A stretch of 64,000 nt of DNA, from contig DATKQT010000027.1 of NCBI GenBank assembly GCA_035532535.1, positions 50,824 through 114,823 on the forward strand. The letters run 5' to 3'. The notes below the pieces were generated by a model that was not told the DNA's origin, made no database searches, and saw nothing but the letters and a program-made list of their open reading frames with translations. Shown here piece by piece: positions 25,754 through 34,238 of the stretch; positions within the stretch are counted from its first letter, which is position 1; every line of letters starts with the position of its first letter. The position numbers and the translations under genes were made by a program. The stretch is from Palsa-739 sp035532535 (GTDB taxonomy: Bacteria > Actinomycetota > Thermoleophilia > Gaiellales > Gaiellaceae).

Positions 25754-27324
25754 TCGGGATCTCTCTCTCGCGCGTCGAGATCGGTCTTCAGCAGCTCGAT
25801 GATCCGCTCCTCGCCGGCCGGCTCGTCGAGCTCGAGCGCTTCGGCGTCGCCCTCGCCGACGGCGAACGCGAGCACGAGCCGCCTGCCCGTCACCTCGTAC
25901 AGGGCGTCGGTCAGCATGGCCGCGGCCTTCGGCTCCTCTGCGAGCTGGCGGTGGAACGACGCGCTGGCCGAAAACTCGACCGTGAGCGTGTCACCGGCGA
26001 GCTGCGCAGGCCGCGCCTCCCCAAGTACGGTCGAGATCGGAATCGATCGCTCGGCGACGGCGGGGACGATCGTGCGTGCCCACGCCTCCTGGAGCTGCTC
26101 GAGCGCCACGTCCGGAGCCGTCGGAGCAATGCGCTTGGCTTCGGCTGCCTTTGGCTCCGGACTCGGAGGCGCGCTCGTCACGCGGCCCGCGTTTCCTTCC
26201 AGAAGCTCCAGGCGGTACGCGACCGTCTCGCGTGAGAGGTCAGCCGCGGGCCGCGTGACCTTGACGAGCGCGAGCTCGAGCGGCAGGCGTGGGTCGCCGC
26301 CCTGGCGCATGTCGTCGACGGCGATCGCAAGCAGGTCGATCAGCCGGATCACAGTCGCCTCGCCGAGCTGGTTCGCCTGCGCGCGCAGGCGTTCGCGCGT
26401 CTCCTCCGTCACGGGGAGGGAATCCGGCACCTCGCCCATGTGCTGCACGAGCAACAGTTGGCGCAGGTGCTCGATGAGCTCCGTCACGAGCCGGCCGATG
26501 TCGTGCCCCTGCTCGGACAGCTCTTCGACGAACGTGAGCGCGCCCGCGGTATCGCGGTCGACGACGAGGTCGCAGAGGCGGAACAGCGCCTCTTCCTCGA
26601 CGGTGCCGAGGAGCTGCAGCACGGATTGCACGGTGACGTCATTCTCGGTCGCCGCGGCGAGCTGGTCGAGCGCCGACTCGGCGTCGCGATACGAGCCGCG
26701 CGCGGCGCGCGCGATGAGCGCGAGCGCCTGGTCGGGCGCAGCGATCTCCTCCTTGTCTGCGATCATGCGCAGCCGTTTGAGCAGGTCCTGGAGCCGCGGG
26801 CGCTGGAACACGAACGTCTGGCAGCGCGACCGCACGGTCGAGAGGACCTTCGACAGGTCGGTGGTGCAGAAGATGAAGACGAGATGGGGTGGAGGCTCCT
26901 CGATCAACTTCAGCAACGCGTTCCACGCCGCGTCCGTCAGCTGGTGCGCCTCGTCGAGGATGTAGACCTTGTTGCGCCCCTCGACCGGCTGGAGCACGAC
27001 GCGGTCGCGGATCTCGCGCACGTCATCGATGCCGCGTTGCGACGCCGCGTCCATCTCGATCACGTCGAGCGAGGTGCCGGCCGCGATCGCAAGGCAGGCG
27101 TGGCACGTGCCGTCGGGAGTCACCGTCGGGCCTTGTACGCAGTTGAGGCTCTTCGCGAGGATGCGGGCGAGCGACGTCTTGCCGGTTCCGCGCGGGCCTG
27201 CGAAGAGGTAGGCCTGCCGCACCTGTCCGGACGTGATCGCGTTCTTCAGCGTCCTGACGACCGCCTCCTGCCCGACCACCTCGTCGAAGCTCTGCGGACG
27301 GTATTTGCGGTAGAGCGCGGCCAT
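25750..27324 (-). CDS. dnaX: DNA polymerase III subunits gamma and tau
   Basis: Clamp-loader ATPase of 524 residues. The AAA+ module shows the P-loop FAGPRGTGKTSLARILA, the Walker B ILDEAHQLTDAAWNALLK, and the SRC arginine finger in TVRSRCQTFVF. In the zinc-module position only three cysteines remain (LNC then CHAC), one fewer than usual. The tau-type C-terminal region is short and Pro/Glu-rich before a final globular part. The ATG at 27324 is followed by ALYRKYRPQSFDEVVGQE, the family N-terminus. ffs lies 13 bases upstream on the same strand. Confidence 0.95.
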   Translation of the reverse strand: MAALYRKYRPQSFDEVVGQEAVVRTLKNAITSGQVRQAYLFAGPRGTGKTSLARILAKSLNCVQGPTVTPDGTCHACLAIAAGTSLDVIEMDAASQRGIDDVREIRDRVVLQPVEGRNKVYILDEAHQLTDAAWNALLKLIEEPPPHLVFIFCTTDLSKVLSTVRSRCQTFVFQRPRLQDLLKRLRMIADKEEIAAPDQALALIARAARGSYRDAESALDQLAAATENDVTVQSVLQLLGTVEEEALFRLCDLVVDRDTAGALTFVEELSEQGHDIGRLVTELIEHLRQLLLVQHMGEVPDSLPVTEETRERLRAQANQLGEATVIRLIDLLAIAVDDMRQGGDPRLPLELALVKVTRPAADLSRETVAYRLELLEGNAGRVTSAPPSPEPKAAEAKRIAPTAPDVALEQLQEAWARTIVPAVAERSIPISTVLGEARPAQLAGDTLTVEFSASASFHRQLAEEPKAAAMLTDALYEVTGRRLVLAFAVGEGDAEALELDEPAGEERIIELLKTDLDARERDPE

Positions 27325-27337
27325 CGAACGATCATAA

Positions 27338-27434
27338 GGGCCGGGCTGGCCGCGCACCTGGAAGGGAATGCTTAGCGCTGCTTCCTTCCGGATCTGACGC
27401 GGTTCACAAGCTTCCACTGCGCGGAGCCCGACCC
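27338..27434 (-). ncRNA. ffs: signal recognition particle RNA, small bacterial type (4.5S)
   Basis: About 97 nt on the minus strand. The universal SRP core is present as GTCAGATCCGGAAGGAAGCA (core with GGAA tetraloop), followed by CGCTAAGCA. The ends pair: GGGTCGGGCT at the 5' end with AGCCCGGCCC at the 3' end, closing the expected long hairpin. It binds Ffh and guides membrane-protein targeting. The ffs-dnaX-ybaB-recR order is conserved in many bacteria. Ends are set by the pairing and may be off by a few bases. Confidence 0.93.
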
Positions 27435-27441
27435 GCGCAGG

Positions 27442-27472
27442 AGTGTAGCTTTGCCGCTCGTGGACGCTACAA
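27442..27472 (-). promoter_or_regulatory. probable ffs promoter inside the divergent gene
   Basis: On the minus strand a TACACT -10 box (27442-27447) lies 7 bases before the 5' end predicted by SRP RNA pairing. TTGTAG (27467-27472), 19 bases further upstream, is a fair -35. The -35 region falls within the first codons of the plus-strand gene that starts at 27451 or 27460. Confidence 0.55.
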
Positions 27473-28059
27473 GGGCGCTTCTGGGCAGGCTCTTCGACCA
27501 TGCGCCGCTCTTCCCGCCGGCGAGCATGACGCTCCCCGACGCGCTCGCCGAGGACGCGCGCGCGCAGGCAAGCCCGGACGCATGGCTCCTCGGCCGCTTC
27601 GTCGTGCCCGATGGCGTCCAAGTGGACGGTCGCGAGCTCGCAATCGTCGGAGGCGGCACCGAGCGGCAGGGCAACGAGCTCTACATCGAGGGATCCTCGA
27701 AGATCCGCTGTGGCGGCGCTGAGATCCCGACCGTGGAGGAGTTGGCGGCGTTCGTGCGCGGCTGCCGCGAGGCCCACGTCGTCTTCAAGGCGACAGCGGG
27801 GCTGCACCACGCGTATCCGACCGACGCGGGAGAGCATGGGTTCCTCAACCTGCTCGCAGCGTGCGTCTTCGCCGACGAGGAGGAGGCGCTGCGCGCGCCG
27901 CGTGGTGCATTCGAGCTCGACGCCGAGTCGTTCCGCTGGAACGGCCGCGCCGCAGGGCCTGGCGAGCTCGAGCATGTGCGCACGCGTTTATTGCACTCGA
28001 TCGGGAGCTGCTCGTTCTTCGAGCCCGTCGGCGAGTTGCACGAGCTGGGGATTCTGTGA
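27460..28059 (+). CDS. unknown protein coupled to fumarylacetoacetase
   Basis: A soluble protein of 199 residues with no catalytic motif that I recognise. Notable stretches are LFDHAPLFPPASMTLPDALA near the N-terminus, IPTVEELAAFV, FKATAGLHHAY and GEHGFLNLLAACVFADEEEA. The GTG at 27460 was chosen; a TTG nine bases upstream would push further into the ffs promoter. Its stop overlaps the start of fahA (GTGA), so it is very likely a functional partner of tyrosine or homogentisate breakdown, but its biochemical role is unknown. Confidence 0.7.
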   Translation: MDATRALLGRLFDHAPLFPPASMTLPDALAEDARAQASPDAWLLGRFVVPDGVQVDGRELAIVGGGTERQGNELYIEGSSKIRCGGAEIPTVEELAAFVRGCREAHVVFKATAGLHHAYPTDAGEHGFLNLLAACVFADEEEALRAPRGAFELDAESFRWNGRAAGPGELEHVRTRLLHSIGSCSFFEPVGELHELGIL

Positions 28060-29057
28060 CCGGGTTCGGCGCATTCGCGGACGGAGGGATCGCCTGGTGC
28101 GAAGACGGCGACGTCGTCGACCTGCGCAGCCTGGGCGACGTGTTCGCGCAGCCGACGCTGAACGCGCTCATGGCCGCAGGCCCTGCGGCGTGGCGTGAAG
28201 CGATCGCGGCCGCACGCGCGCACGACGGCCCACCCGTCGCCGACCCGAAGATGCGCCTCCCGTTCGACGTCGCCGACTACGTCGACTTCTACGCGTCGCT
28301 CGAGCACGCCTCCAACCTCGGGCGGATGTTCCGTCCCGACCAGGAGCCGCTCTTGCCCAACTGGCGCTGGCTGCCCGTCGGCTACCACGGCCGTGCGGGG
28401 ACGGTCGCCGTGAGCGGCACCGACGTCGTCCGCCCCCGCGGTCAGCTGCGCGCAGGCGAGTTCGGCCCGTCCCAGCGGCTCGACATCGAGCTCGAGCTCG
28501 GGTTCGTCGTCGGCGTTCCGTCGGAGCGTCCGCTATCGACGTTCGAGTTCGCAGACCACGTCTTCGGCCTCGTGCTCCTCAACGACTGGAGCGCGCGCGA
28601 CATTCAGGCGTTCGAGTACGTCCCGCTCGGGCCGTTCCTCGGCAAGTCGTTTCAGACGTCCATCTCGGCCTGGGTGACGCCGCTCGCGCTGCTCGAGGAG
28701 CGCCGCGTGGAGGCGCCGGAGCAGGATCCGCCGCCGATCGCGCAGCTCGCCGGCGGCCGCGACTGGGGGCTCGACCTCGACCTGTCCGTCGAACTGAACG
28801 GGGAGACGATTTCGCGCGGCAATGCGCGCACGCTGTACTGGACGATGCCGCAGATGCTCGCCCACGCGACCTCGAACGGCGCCACGGTGCGCACGGGAGA
28901 CCTGATGGGGACGGGGACGATCTCGGGGGCCGAGCCCGGCACGGGGGGCTCGCTCATCGAGCTGTTCGGCAACACCCGCTTCCTTGCCGACGGAGACGAG
29001 GTCGTCCTGCGGGCGGACGGCCTCGGCGCTGTCCGCGGACGCGTGCGTTCGGGTTAG
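28056..29057 (+). CDS. fahA: fumarylacetoacetase
   Basis: FAH-superfamily hydrolase of 333 residues, comparable to bona fide fumarylacetoacetases that release fumarate and acetoacetate in the last step of tyrosine degradation. It shows the FAH N-terminal SH3-like part (FDVADYVDFYASLEHASNLG), NWRWLPVGYHGRAGTV, the metal-binding DIELELGFVVG and LLNDWSARDIQAFEYVPLG, and LMGTGTISGAEPGTGGSL. These are specific to true FAH rather than the broader decarboxylase family. The GTG start overlaps the upstream gene. A weak five-base-pair hairpin follows the stop. Confidence 0.9.
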   Translation: MTGFGAFADGGIAWCEDGDVVDLRSLGDVFAQPTLNALMAAGPAAWREAIAAARAHDGPPVADPKMRLPFDVADYVDFYASLEHASNLGRMFRPDQEPLLPNWRWLPVGYHGRAGTVAVSGTDVVRPRGQLRAGEFGPSQRLDIELELGFVVGVPSERPLSTFEFADHVFGLVLLNDWSARDIQAFEYVPLGPFLGKSFQTSISAWVTPLALLEERRVEAPEQDPPPIAQLAGGRDWGLDLDLSVELNGETISRGNARTLYWTMPQMLAHATSNGATVRTGDLMGTGTISGAEPGTGGSLIELFGNTRFLADGDEVVLRADGLGAVRGRVRSG

Positions 29058-29127
29058 GGAGTAATCCGCAGATCTGTTGCGGGGTTTGACTCTTGGGAGC
29101 AGAGGTCTTCGCGACGACATTGAGCCC

Positions 29128-29355
29128 ATGAGCGCGGTTGCGGTCGACGCACAGTCACAGGCGGCACTGGTCGGAGGGCTCGTCCACGACCTCCGGAACG
29201 CCCTGCTCGTGATCCGCGGCTACAGCGCCCTCATCAAGCCCGGCCTGGATCCGGAGCGGCTGGGCGACGTGGAGGAGATCGAAATGGCCACCGACCGCGC
29301 CACAGAGCTGACCGCCGAGTTGTTCGACCTGGCCCGGCGCTACGCCGCCGAGTAG
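29128..29355 (+). CDS. stand-alone histidine-kinase dimerisation (DHp-like) domain
   Basis: A 75-residue protein containing only a segment like the HisKA domain: an H-box LVGGLVHDLRNALLVIRGYS, a loop LDPERLGDVEEIEMATDRA and a second helix LTAELFDLARRY. No ATP-binding domain follows; the gene ends and overlaps tyrA tail to tail. It could be phosphorylated in trans, act as a phosphotransfer or anti-kinase protein, or be the remnant of a truncated kinase. The ATG at 29128 is the first one that gives this fold. Confidence 0.6.
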   Translation: MSAVAVDAQSQAALVGGLVHDLRNALLVIRGYSALIKPGLDPERLGDVEEIEMATDRATELTAELFDLARRYAAE

Positions 29356-30689
29356 CCCTCGCGGCGCAGCAGCGTTCGCGCCAGCTCCGCCTGGTCGCCA
29401 CCCGCGACGAGGATGACGAGCACGCCGCCGTATTCCGGCGAGACGTGGCGCAGCTCGAAGTCCTCGATGTTGATCCCCGCGGCGCCAAGCGACTGCGTTA
29501 TGCGGGCCAGCACGCCGGGCTTGTCCGGAATGCGCACGCGGACACGGTTGAGCATCTTCGCCTCGGTGCGGTACGCGTACTCGAGCATGCGCGTGCGCGC
29601 CGTCGCTGACTCGGCGATCCACCGCTCGATCGTGTCGCGCTCGCCGGCGCGCAGCGAGCGCTCGACGTCGGCGAGATCGCTCCCGAGCTCGGCGAGCGCC
29701 GACGCAATGAGATCGCCGTTGGCGACGAAGATGTCCGCCCAGATGGACGCATTCGCGCCGGCGACGCGCGTCATCTCGCGGAGCGAGGCGCCGGCGTAGC
29801 CGAGGGCGTCCTCGCCCGCCCGGGCGGCGGTGCGCATGAGCAGGTTCGCGAGCGCGTGCGGCAGGTGGCTCGTCACCGCCAGAAGCCGGTCGTGCTCGGC
29901 CGGATCGAGTTGCACCGTCCGCGCGCCGAGGGCGGCGACGAAGCCCTCCACCGCCTGCACCCGCGCGGCGTCGGCCACCGGCGACGGCGTCAGGAACCAG
30001 ATCGCACCGTCGAAAAGGTCGGCACTCGCGCGCGCCGGGCCGCCGGTCGCACCGCCCGCGAGCGGGTGGCCGGCGACGAACCGGGGGTCCTCCACCGCTG
30101 CTAGCACGCGCTTGGTCGAGCCGACATCCGTGACGGTTGCGTCAGGCGCAGACGCCAGTGCGTCGCGAACGGTTGCGACAACGGCGCCCACCGGCACCGA
30201 GACGACGACGAGCTCCGCACCGGCCACAGCCTCCGCCAGCGACGCGGCGGGCTCGACTGCCGCCTCCCTCAGCATCGCGGGGTCGGCGTCCCAGCCGCGC
30301 ACCGAGGCTACGCCGGCGCGACGCGCGGCGAGCGCAACCGACGTGCCGAGCAGGCCCGTGCCGACGATCGCCAGCCGCGAGACCGGCGCCGGCTTCCTCA
30401 TCTGCGTGGTGGCCGCTTCGGTGCCCGCTCCCTGGGATTCCTGCTTCATCACGTCGAGGACGGCCGAGAAGAGCGACCGCACTGCCTGCTCGCCGAGCGG
30501 GCCGCCGTTCGCGCGCGTGAGCTCGTCCAGGAGCTCCGCCTCGCGGGCCGCGTCGATCAGCGGCGCCCCGGTCTCCTGCTTGTGCGCGCGCACGCGCCGG
30601 ACCAGCTCGAGCCGCTGGTTGAGGGCGTCGAGCACCTGGCGGTCGAGCGCCGCGATCCGGTCGCGCAAATCCGAGAGAGCCTCGTCCAT
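29340..30689 (-). CDS. tyrA: chorismate mutase-prephenate dehydrogenase-ACT fusion
   Basis: A three-domain protein of 449 residues for tyrosine synthesis. Residues 1-90 form an AroQ chorismate mutase (LRDRIAALDRQVLDALNQR, KQETGAPLID). Residues about 100-370 form prephenate dehydrogenase, with the NAD motif IVGTGLLGTSVALAARRAG, GHPLAGGATGG and the helical SHLPHALANLLM. Residues about 375-449 form an ACT domain (IPDKPGVLARITQSLGAAGI) that is probably the tyrosine-binding regulatory unit. Each pairing is known, but all three in one chain are less frequent. It is next to fumarylacetoacetase by position only. Confidence 0.9.
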   Translation of the reverse strand: MDEALSDLRDRIAALDRQVLDALNQRLELVRRVRAHKQETGAPLIDAAREAELLDELTRANGGPLGEQAVRSLFSAVLDVMKQESQGAGTEAATTQMRKPAPVSRLAIVGTGLLGTSVALAARRAGVASVRGWDADPAMLREAAVEPAASLAEAVAGAELVVVSVPVGAVVATVRDALASAPDATVTDVGSTKRVLAAVEDPRFVAGHPLAGGATGGPARASADLFDGAIWFLTPSPVADAARVQAVEGFVAALGARTVQLDPAEHDRLLAVTSHLPHALANLLMRTAARAGEDALGYAGASLREMTRVAGANASIWADIFVANGDLIASALAELGSDLADVERSLRAGERDTIERWIAESATARTRMLEYAYRTEAKMLNRVRVRIPDKPGVLARITQSLGAAGINIEDFELRHVSPEYGGVLVILVAGGDQAELARTLLRREGYSAA

Positions 30690-30724
30690 CGTTCGAAAAC
30701 GTACGTGGCGGAGAACTCCGGCGC

Positions 30725-30817
30725 ATGAAGATCGCGTCGGCTCTCGCGGTCGCGACGGCGCTCATGGCCTCCGGCTCCGCGGCTGCGGGCACGCCGGCCG
30801 CGGTCCGCGGTGCTTAG
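30725..30817 (+). CDS. possible 30-residue signal-peptide-like ORF
   Basis: A short frame that reads MKIASALAVATALMASGSAA followed by AGTPAAVRGA and stop. It looks like an export signal without a mature protein. It sits in the 124-base gap between the tyrA start and the argH-argF stop, on the opposite strand to both, and overlaps the latter by 4 bases. It may be the decayed start of a secreted protein or a chance frame in GC-rich DNA. Confidence 0.25.
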   Translation: MKIASALAVATALMASGSAAAGTPAAVRGA

Positions 30818-32973
30818 ACCAAGAGGGCCAGGAGAGCCTTCTGCACGTGCAGACGGTTCTCCGCCTGCTGCCAGACCGCCGACTGGCCGCCGTACAGCAC
30901 ATCGCCGGAGATCTCCTCGCCGATGTGTGCGGGGAGGCAGTGCAGGACGATCGCGTCGTCAGCGGCGGCTGCGAGCAGGTCGGAGTCGATCCCGAAGCCG
31001 GCGAAGTCCCGGAGCCGCCGCTCGCGCTCCTCCTCTTCGCCCATGCTCGTCCAGACGTCGGTGTAGACGACCTGCGCGCCGGCGACGGCCGCGTAGGGGT
31101 CGTCGGTGAGCGTGACGTTGCCGCCGAACGCGACGGCGGCGCCGAGCGCGCCGGGACCGGGCTCGTAGCCGCGCGGCGTCGCGCACACGACCTCAGCCCC
31201 GAGCGCCGAGCACGCGACGAGGAGCGAGGCGCAGACGTTGTTGCCGTCGCCGAGGTACGCGACGCGTACGCCCTCGAGATCGCCGAAGCGCTCGCGGATG
31301 GTGAGCGCGTCCGCAAGCGCTTGGCATGGATGCTCGTCGTCGGTGAGCGCGTTGATCACTGGAATCGACGCGTGCGATGCGAGCGTCTCCAGGTCGGCCT
31401 GGGAGGGCCAGCGCACCGCGAGTGCGTCGAGGTAGCCGCTGAGCACGCGCGCGGTGTCATCGAGCGGTTCCCCGCGCGAGAGTTGGAGCTCGGACGTGTT
31501 CAGCGGCACCGCCGAGCCGCCGAGCTGCTCCATCGCCACCGCGAACGACACGCGCGTGCGCGTCGAGGGCCGTCCGAAGATCAGGCCGAGTGTGCGGCCC
31601 GGGAGCAGGCGGTGCTCGATGCCGCTCTTCTGCGCCGACTTCAGATGCTCAGCGAGGTCGAGCACGAGCCGCAGCTCGTACGCGCTCCAGGTCGTCAGCG
31701 TCGTCAGGTCGCGGCCGACGAGCGCACGTGTCGTATCGGCGAGCGCACGGGCGCCGAGCCGGAGGCGCGCGTCGTGCAGCGCCGTCTTGACGCCGGCCGG
31801 ACCGGGAGCGGCGCGCGGGGCGTCGCGGTCGGGCGCGACGAAGGTGCCTCCGCGGACGGCGGCTGCGACCTGCTCGTGCGCGTCGCGGAACGCCACGCCG
31901 TTGCGGACGAGCGCCTCGGCGGCGTCCGTCGCGCGCAGCAGCGGATCGGACACGGCGGCGGCGAGGCGCTCGTGATTCAGGTCGAGGCCGCCGATGAGCG
32001 CGCCCAGTGCGGCGAGCGCGCCACGGACGTCACGCCGCGTCTGGAAGAGCGGCGTCTTGTCTTCCTGCAGGTCCCTGTCGTACGCGAGCGGCAAGCCCTT
32101 CACGACCGCGAGCAGGCCGGTCAGCCGGCCGATCGCCGTGCCGGCTTTGCCGCGCGCGAGCTCGGCGACGTCCGGGTTGAGCTTCTGCGGCATCATCGAC
32201 GAGCCCGTCGACGCAGACTCCGGCAAGCCGACGAAGCCGAACTCCGACGTGCACCAGAGGACGATCTCCTCGCCGATGCGCGAGAGGTGCGTGAACAGCA
32301 CGGCGGCCGCGTACAGGTAGTCGAGCGCGAAGTCGCGGTCCGCGACGGCGTCGAGTGAGTTGCGCATCGGCGACTCAGGGAGCGGCAGCGGCAGCGTCGA
32401 GCCGGCGAGTGCGCCGGCGCCGAGCGGGCTCGGCGCAGCGGAGGCCGTCGCGTGCTCGAAGCGCGTCCGGTCGCGCTCGAGCATCTCAACCCACGCGTGC
32501 AGGTGATGGCCGAACGTCACGGGCTGCGCGCGCTGCATGTGCGTGTAGCCGGGCAGCGGCGTCTCCGCCTCGCGCTCGGCGACGTCGAGGATCGTCTCGG
32601 TCAGGCGCGCGACGGCGGTCGATGCCTCGGCGCACGCGTCCCCGACGTAGAGGCGCGCCGCGGCGGCGACCTGGTCGTTGCGCGAGCGCCCGGCGTGGAT
32701 CTTGCGGCCGATCGGGCCGAGCAGCCCTTCGATGGCGGAGTGCACGTCCTCGTACTCGCCGAGGTAAGCGGCGCCCTCCTCGGCGATCGTGGCGAGCCGC
32801 GTCTCGACGTCAGCGAGCTCGCCGTCGTCGAGAATGCCGACCGCGTGCAGCCGCTGGGCGTGCACAGCGGTCGCAGCGCAGTCGTACGGCAGCAGCTCGT
32901 CGTCCTCGGCGCGGAGGAACGCATCCACGTCGGGATCGAGCGCGATGCCGGTGCGGGCGGCCCACAGCGTCAT
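30814..32973 (-). CDS. argHF: argininosuccinate lyase-ornithine carbamoyltransferase fusion
   Basis: A continuous 719-residue frame joining two arginine-pathway enzymes. Residues 1-418 are ArgH (argininosuccinate to arginine plus fumarate): GRKIHAGRSRNDQVA, PGYTHMQRAQPVTFGHHLH, and the signature GSSMMPQKLNPDVAE. Residues about 419-719 are a full ornithine carbamoyltransferase: carbamoyl-phosphate loop GRPSTRTRVSF, HPCQALAD, DVWTSMGEE and the catalytic HCLPAH. No in-frame ATG, GTG or TTG occurs near the junction, so ArgF cannot easily be translated on its own. No separate argF exists in the operon. The ATG overlaps the argG stop (ATGA). Confidence 0.9.
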   Translation of the reverse strand: MTLWAARTGIALDPDVDAFLRAEDDELLPYDCAATAVHAQRLHAVGILDDGELADVETRLATIAEEGAAYLGEYEDVHSAIEGLLGPIGRKIHAGRSRNDQVAAAARLYVGDACAEASTAVARLTETILDVAEREAETPLPGYTHMQRAQPVTFGHHLHAWVEMLERDRTRFEHATASAAPSPLGAGALAGSTLPLPLPESPMRNSLDAVADRDFALDYLYAAAVLFTHLSRIGEEIVLWCTSEFGFVGLPESASTGSSMMPQKLNPDVAELARGKAGTAIGRLTGLLAVVKGLPLAYDRDLQEDKTPLFQTRRDVRGALAALGALIGGLDLNHERLAAAVSDPLLRATDAAEALVRNGVAFRDAHEQVAAAVRGGTFVAPDRDAPRAAPGPAGVKTALHDARLRLGARALADTTRALVGRDLTTLTTWSAYELRLVLDLAEHLKSAQKSGIEHRLLPGRTLGLIFGRPSTRTRVSFAVAMEQLGGSAVPLNTSELQLSRGEPLDDTARVLSGYLDALAVRWPSQADLETLASHASIPVINALTDDEHPCQALADALTIRERFGDLEGVRVAYLGDGNNVCASLLVACSALGAEVVCATPRGYEPGPGALGAAVAFGGNVTLTDDPYAAVAGAQVVYTDVWTSMGEEEERERRLRDFAGFGIDSDLLAAAADDAIVLHCLPAHIGEEISGDVLYGGQSAVWQQAENRLHVQKALLALLV

Positions 32974-34238
32974 GCGGTCACCTCGAGCAGCGGATGGCCA
33001 TATGCCTCGAGGAACCGGCGCGTGTCGGCGATGTCGTTCGACTGCAGCGCGAGCTGGCCGATGCGGTCCGCGGCGGTGAAGGCGGTCGTGCTCCGTTCCA
33101 TGCTGAGCCGCTCGGGGTCGTACGTGAGCGACTCGCCGCGCGTCTCGAGGATCGTGTAGTCGTCGCCGCGCCGCAACTCGATCGTCACCTCGCCGGTGAC
33201 CGGCCGCGCGACGAACTTCTGCAGCGCCTCGCGCAGCATGAGCGCTTGCGGGTCGAACCAGCGGCCCTCGTACAGCAGCCGGCCGAGGCGGCGGCCGTCG
33301 ACGGCGTAGCGCTCGAGCGTCGCCTCGTTGTGGATCGCGCTCAGCAGCCGCTCGTATGCGATGTGCAGGAGCGCCATGCCGGGCGCTTCGTAGATGCCGC
33401 GGCTCTTCGCCTCGATGATCCGGTTCTCGATCTGGTCGGACATGCCGAGCCCGTGCCGGCCGCCGATCGCGTTCATCTCGCGGATGACGTCGACGGGCTC
33501 GCCGACGGGCAGCCCGTCCTCGAACGCGATCGTCACGATCTCCGGTGTGATCTCGACGTCCGCGTTCCAGTGCGCGACGCCCATGATCGGCTCGACGATG
33601 CGCATGCTCGTGTCGAGGTGCTCGAGGTTCTTCGCCTCGTGCGTCGAGCCGAGCATGTTCGCGTCCGTGGAGTACGCCTTTTCGGTGGCGGCGCCGTGGG
33701 GGAGACCGCGCTCCGCGAGCCACTCGCTCATCTCCTTGCGGCCGCCGAGCTCAGCGACGAACGCAGCGTCGAGCCACGGCTTGTAGATGCGCAGGTGCTC
33801 GTTCGCAAGCAGGCCGTAGCGGTAGAAGCGCTCGATGTCGTTGCCCTTGTACGTCGAGCCGTCGCCCCAGATCTCGACGCCGAGCCCCTGCATCGCGTGC
33901 ACGAGCAGCGTGCCGGTGACGGCGCGCCCGAGCGGCGTCGTGTTGAAGTAGCGCTTGCCGGCCGTCTGCACGTGGAACGCGCCGCATTGCAGCGCGGCTA
34001 GCCCTTCGCGCGCGAGCGCGTCCTTGCAGTCGACGAGCACCGCGTCCTCTGCGCCGTACCGCAATGCACGTTCCGGGATGGAGGCGACGTCCGGCTCGTC
34101 CGGCTGGCCGAGATCGGCGGTGAACGCGTACGGGACAGCGCCGTGCTCGCGCATCCATGCGAGCGCGCAGCACGTGTCGAGCCCGCCGGAGAAGGCGATG
34201 CCGACGTTCTCGCCGATCGGGAGCGTGGCCAGGATCAC
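32970..34238 (-). CDS. argG: argininosuccinate synthase
   Basis: ATP-dependent ligase joining citrulline and aspartate, 422 residues. The N-type ATP pyrophosphatase loop is GIAFSGGLDTCCALAW. CGAFHVQTAGKRYFNTTPLG and ANMLGSTHEAKNLE cover the substrate sites, and the C-terminal multimerisation helix is present. The GTG at 34238 overlaps the argR stop (GTGA). Its partner activities ArgF and ArgH are fused in the next gene, so all three last steps of arginine synthesis come from two coupled genes. Confidence 0.95.
   Translation of the reverse strand: MILATLPIGENVGIAFSGGLDTCCALAWMREHGAVPYAFTADLGQPDEPDVASIPERALRYGAEDAVLVDCKDALAREGLAALQCGAFHVQTAGKRYFNTTPLGRAVTGTLLVHAMQGLGVEIWGDGSTYKGNDIERFYRYGLLANEHLRIYKPWLDAAFVAELGGRKEMSEWLAERGLPHGAATEKAYSTDANMLGSTHEAKNLEHLDTSMRIVEPIMGVAHWNADVEITPEIVTIAFEDGLPVGEPVDVIREMNAIGGRHGLGMSDQIENRIIEAKSRGIYEAPGMALLHIAYERLLSAIHNEATLERYAVDGRRLGRLLYEGRWFDPQALMLREALQKFVARPVTGEVTIELRRGDDYTILETRGESLTYDPERLSMERSTTAFTAADRIGQLALQSNDIADTRRFLEAYGHPLLEVTA

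Noticed and set aside
31700..31740. Independent argF start inside the fusion gene
   Set aside because: No ATG, GTG or TTG in frame near the junction and no ribosome-binding sequence, so separate translation is not supported.
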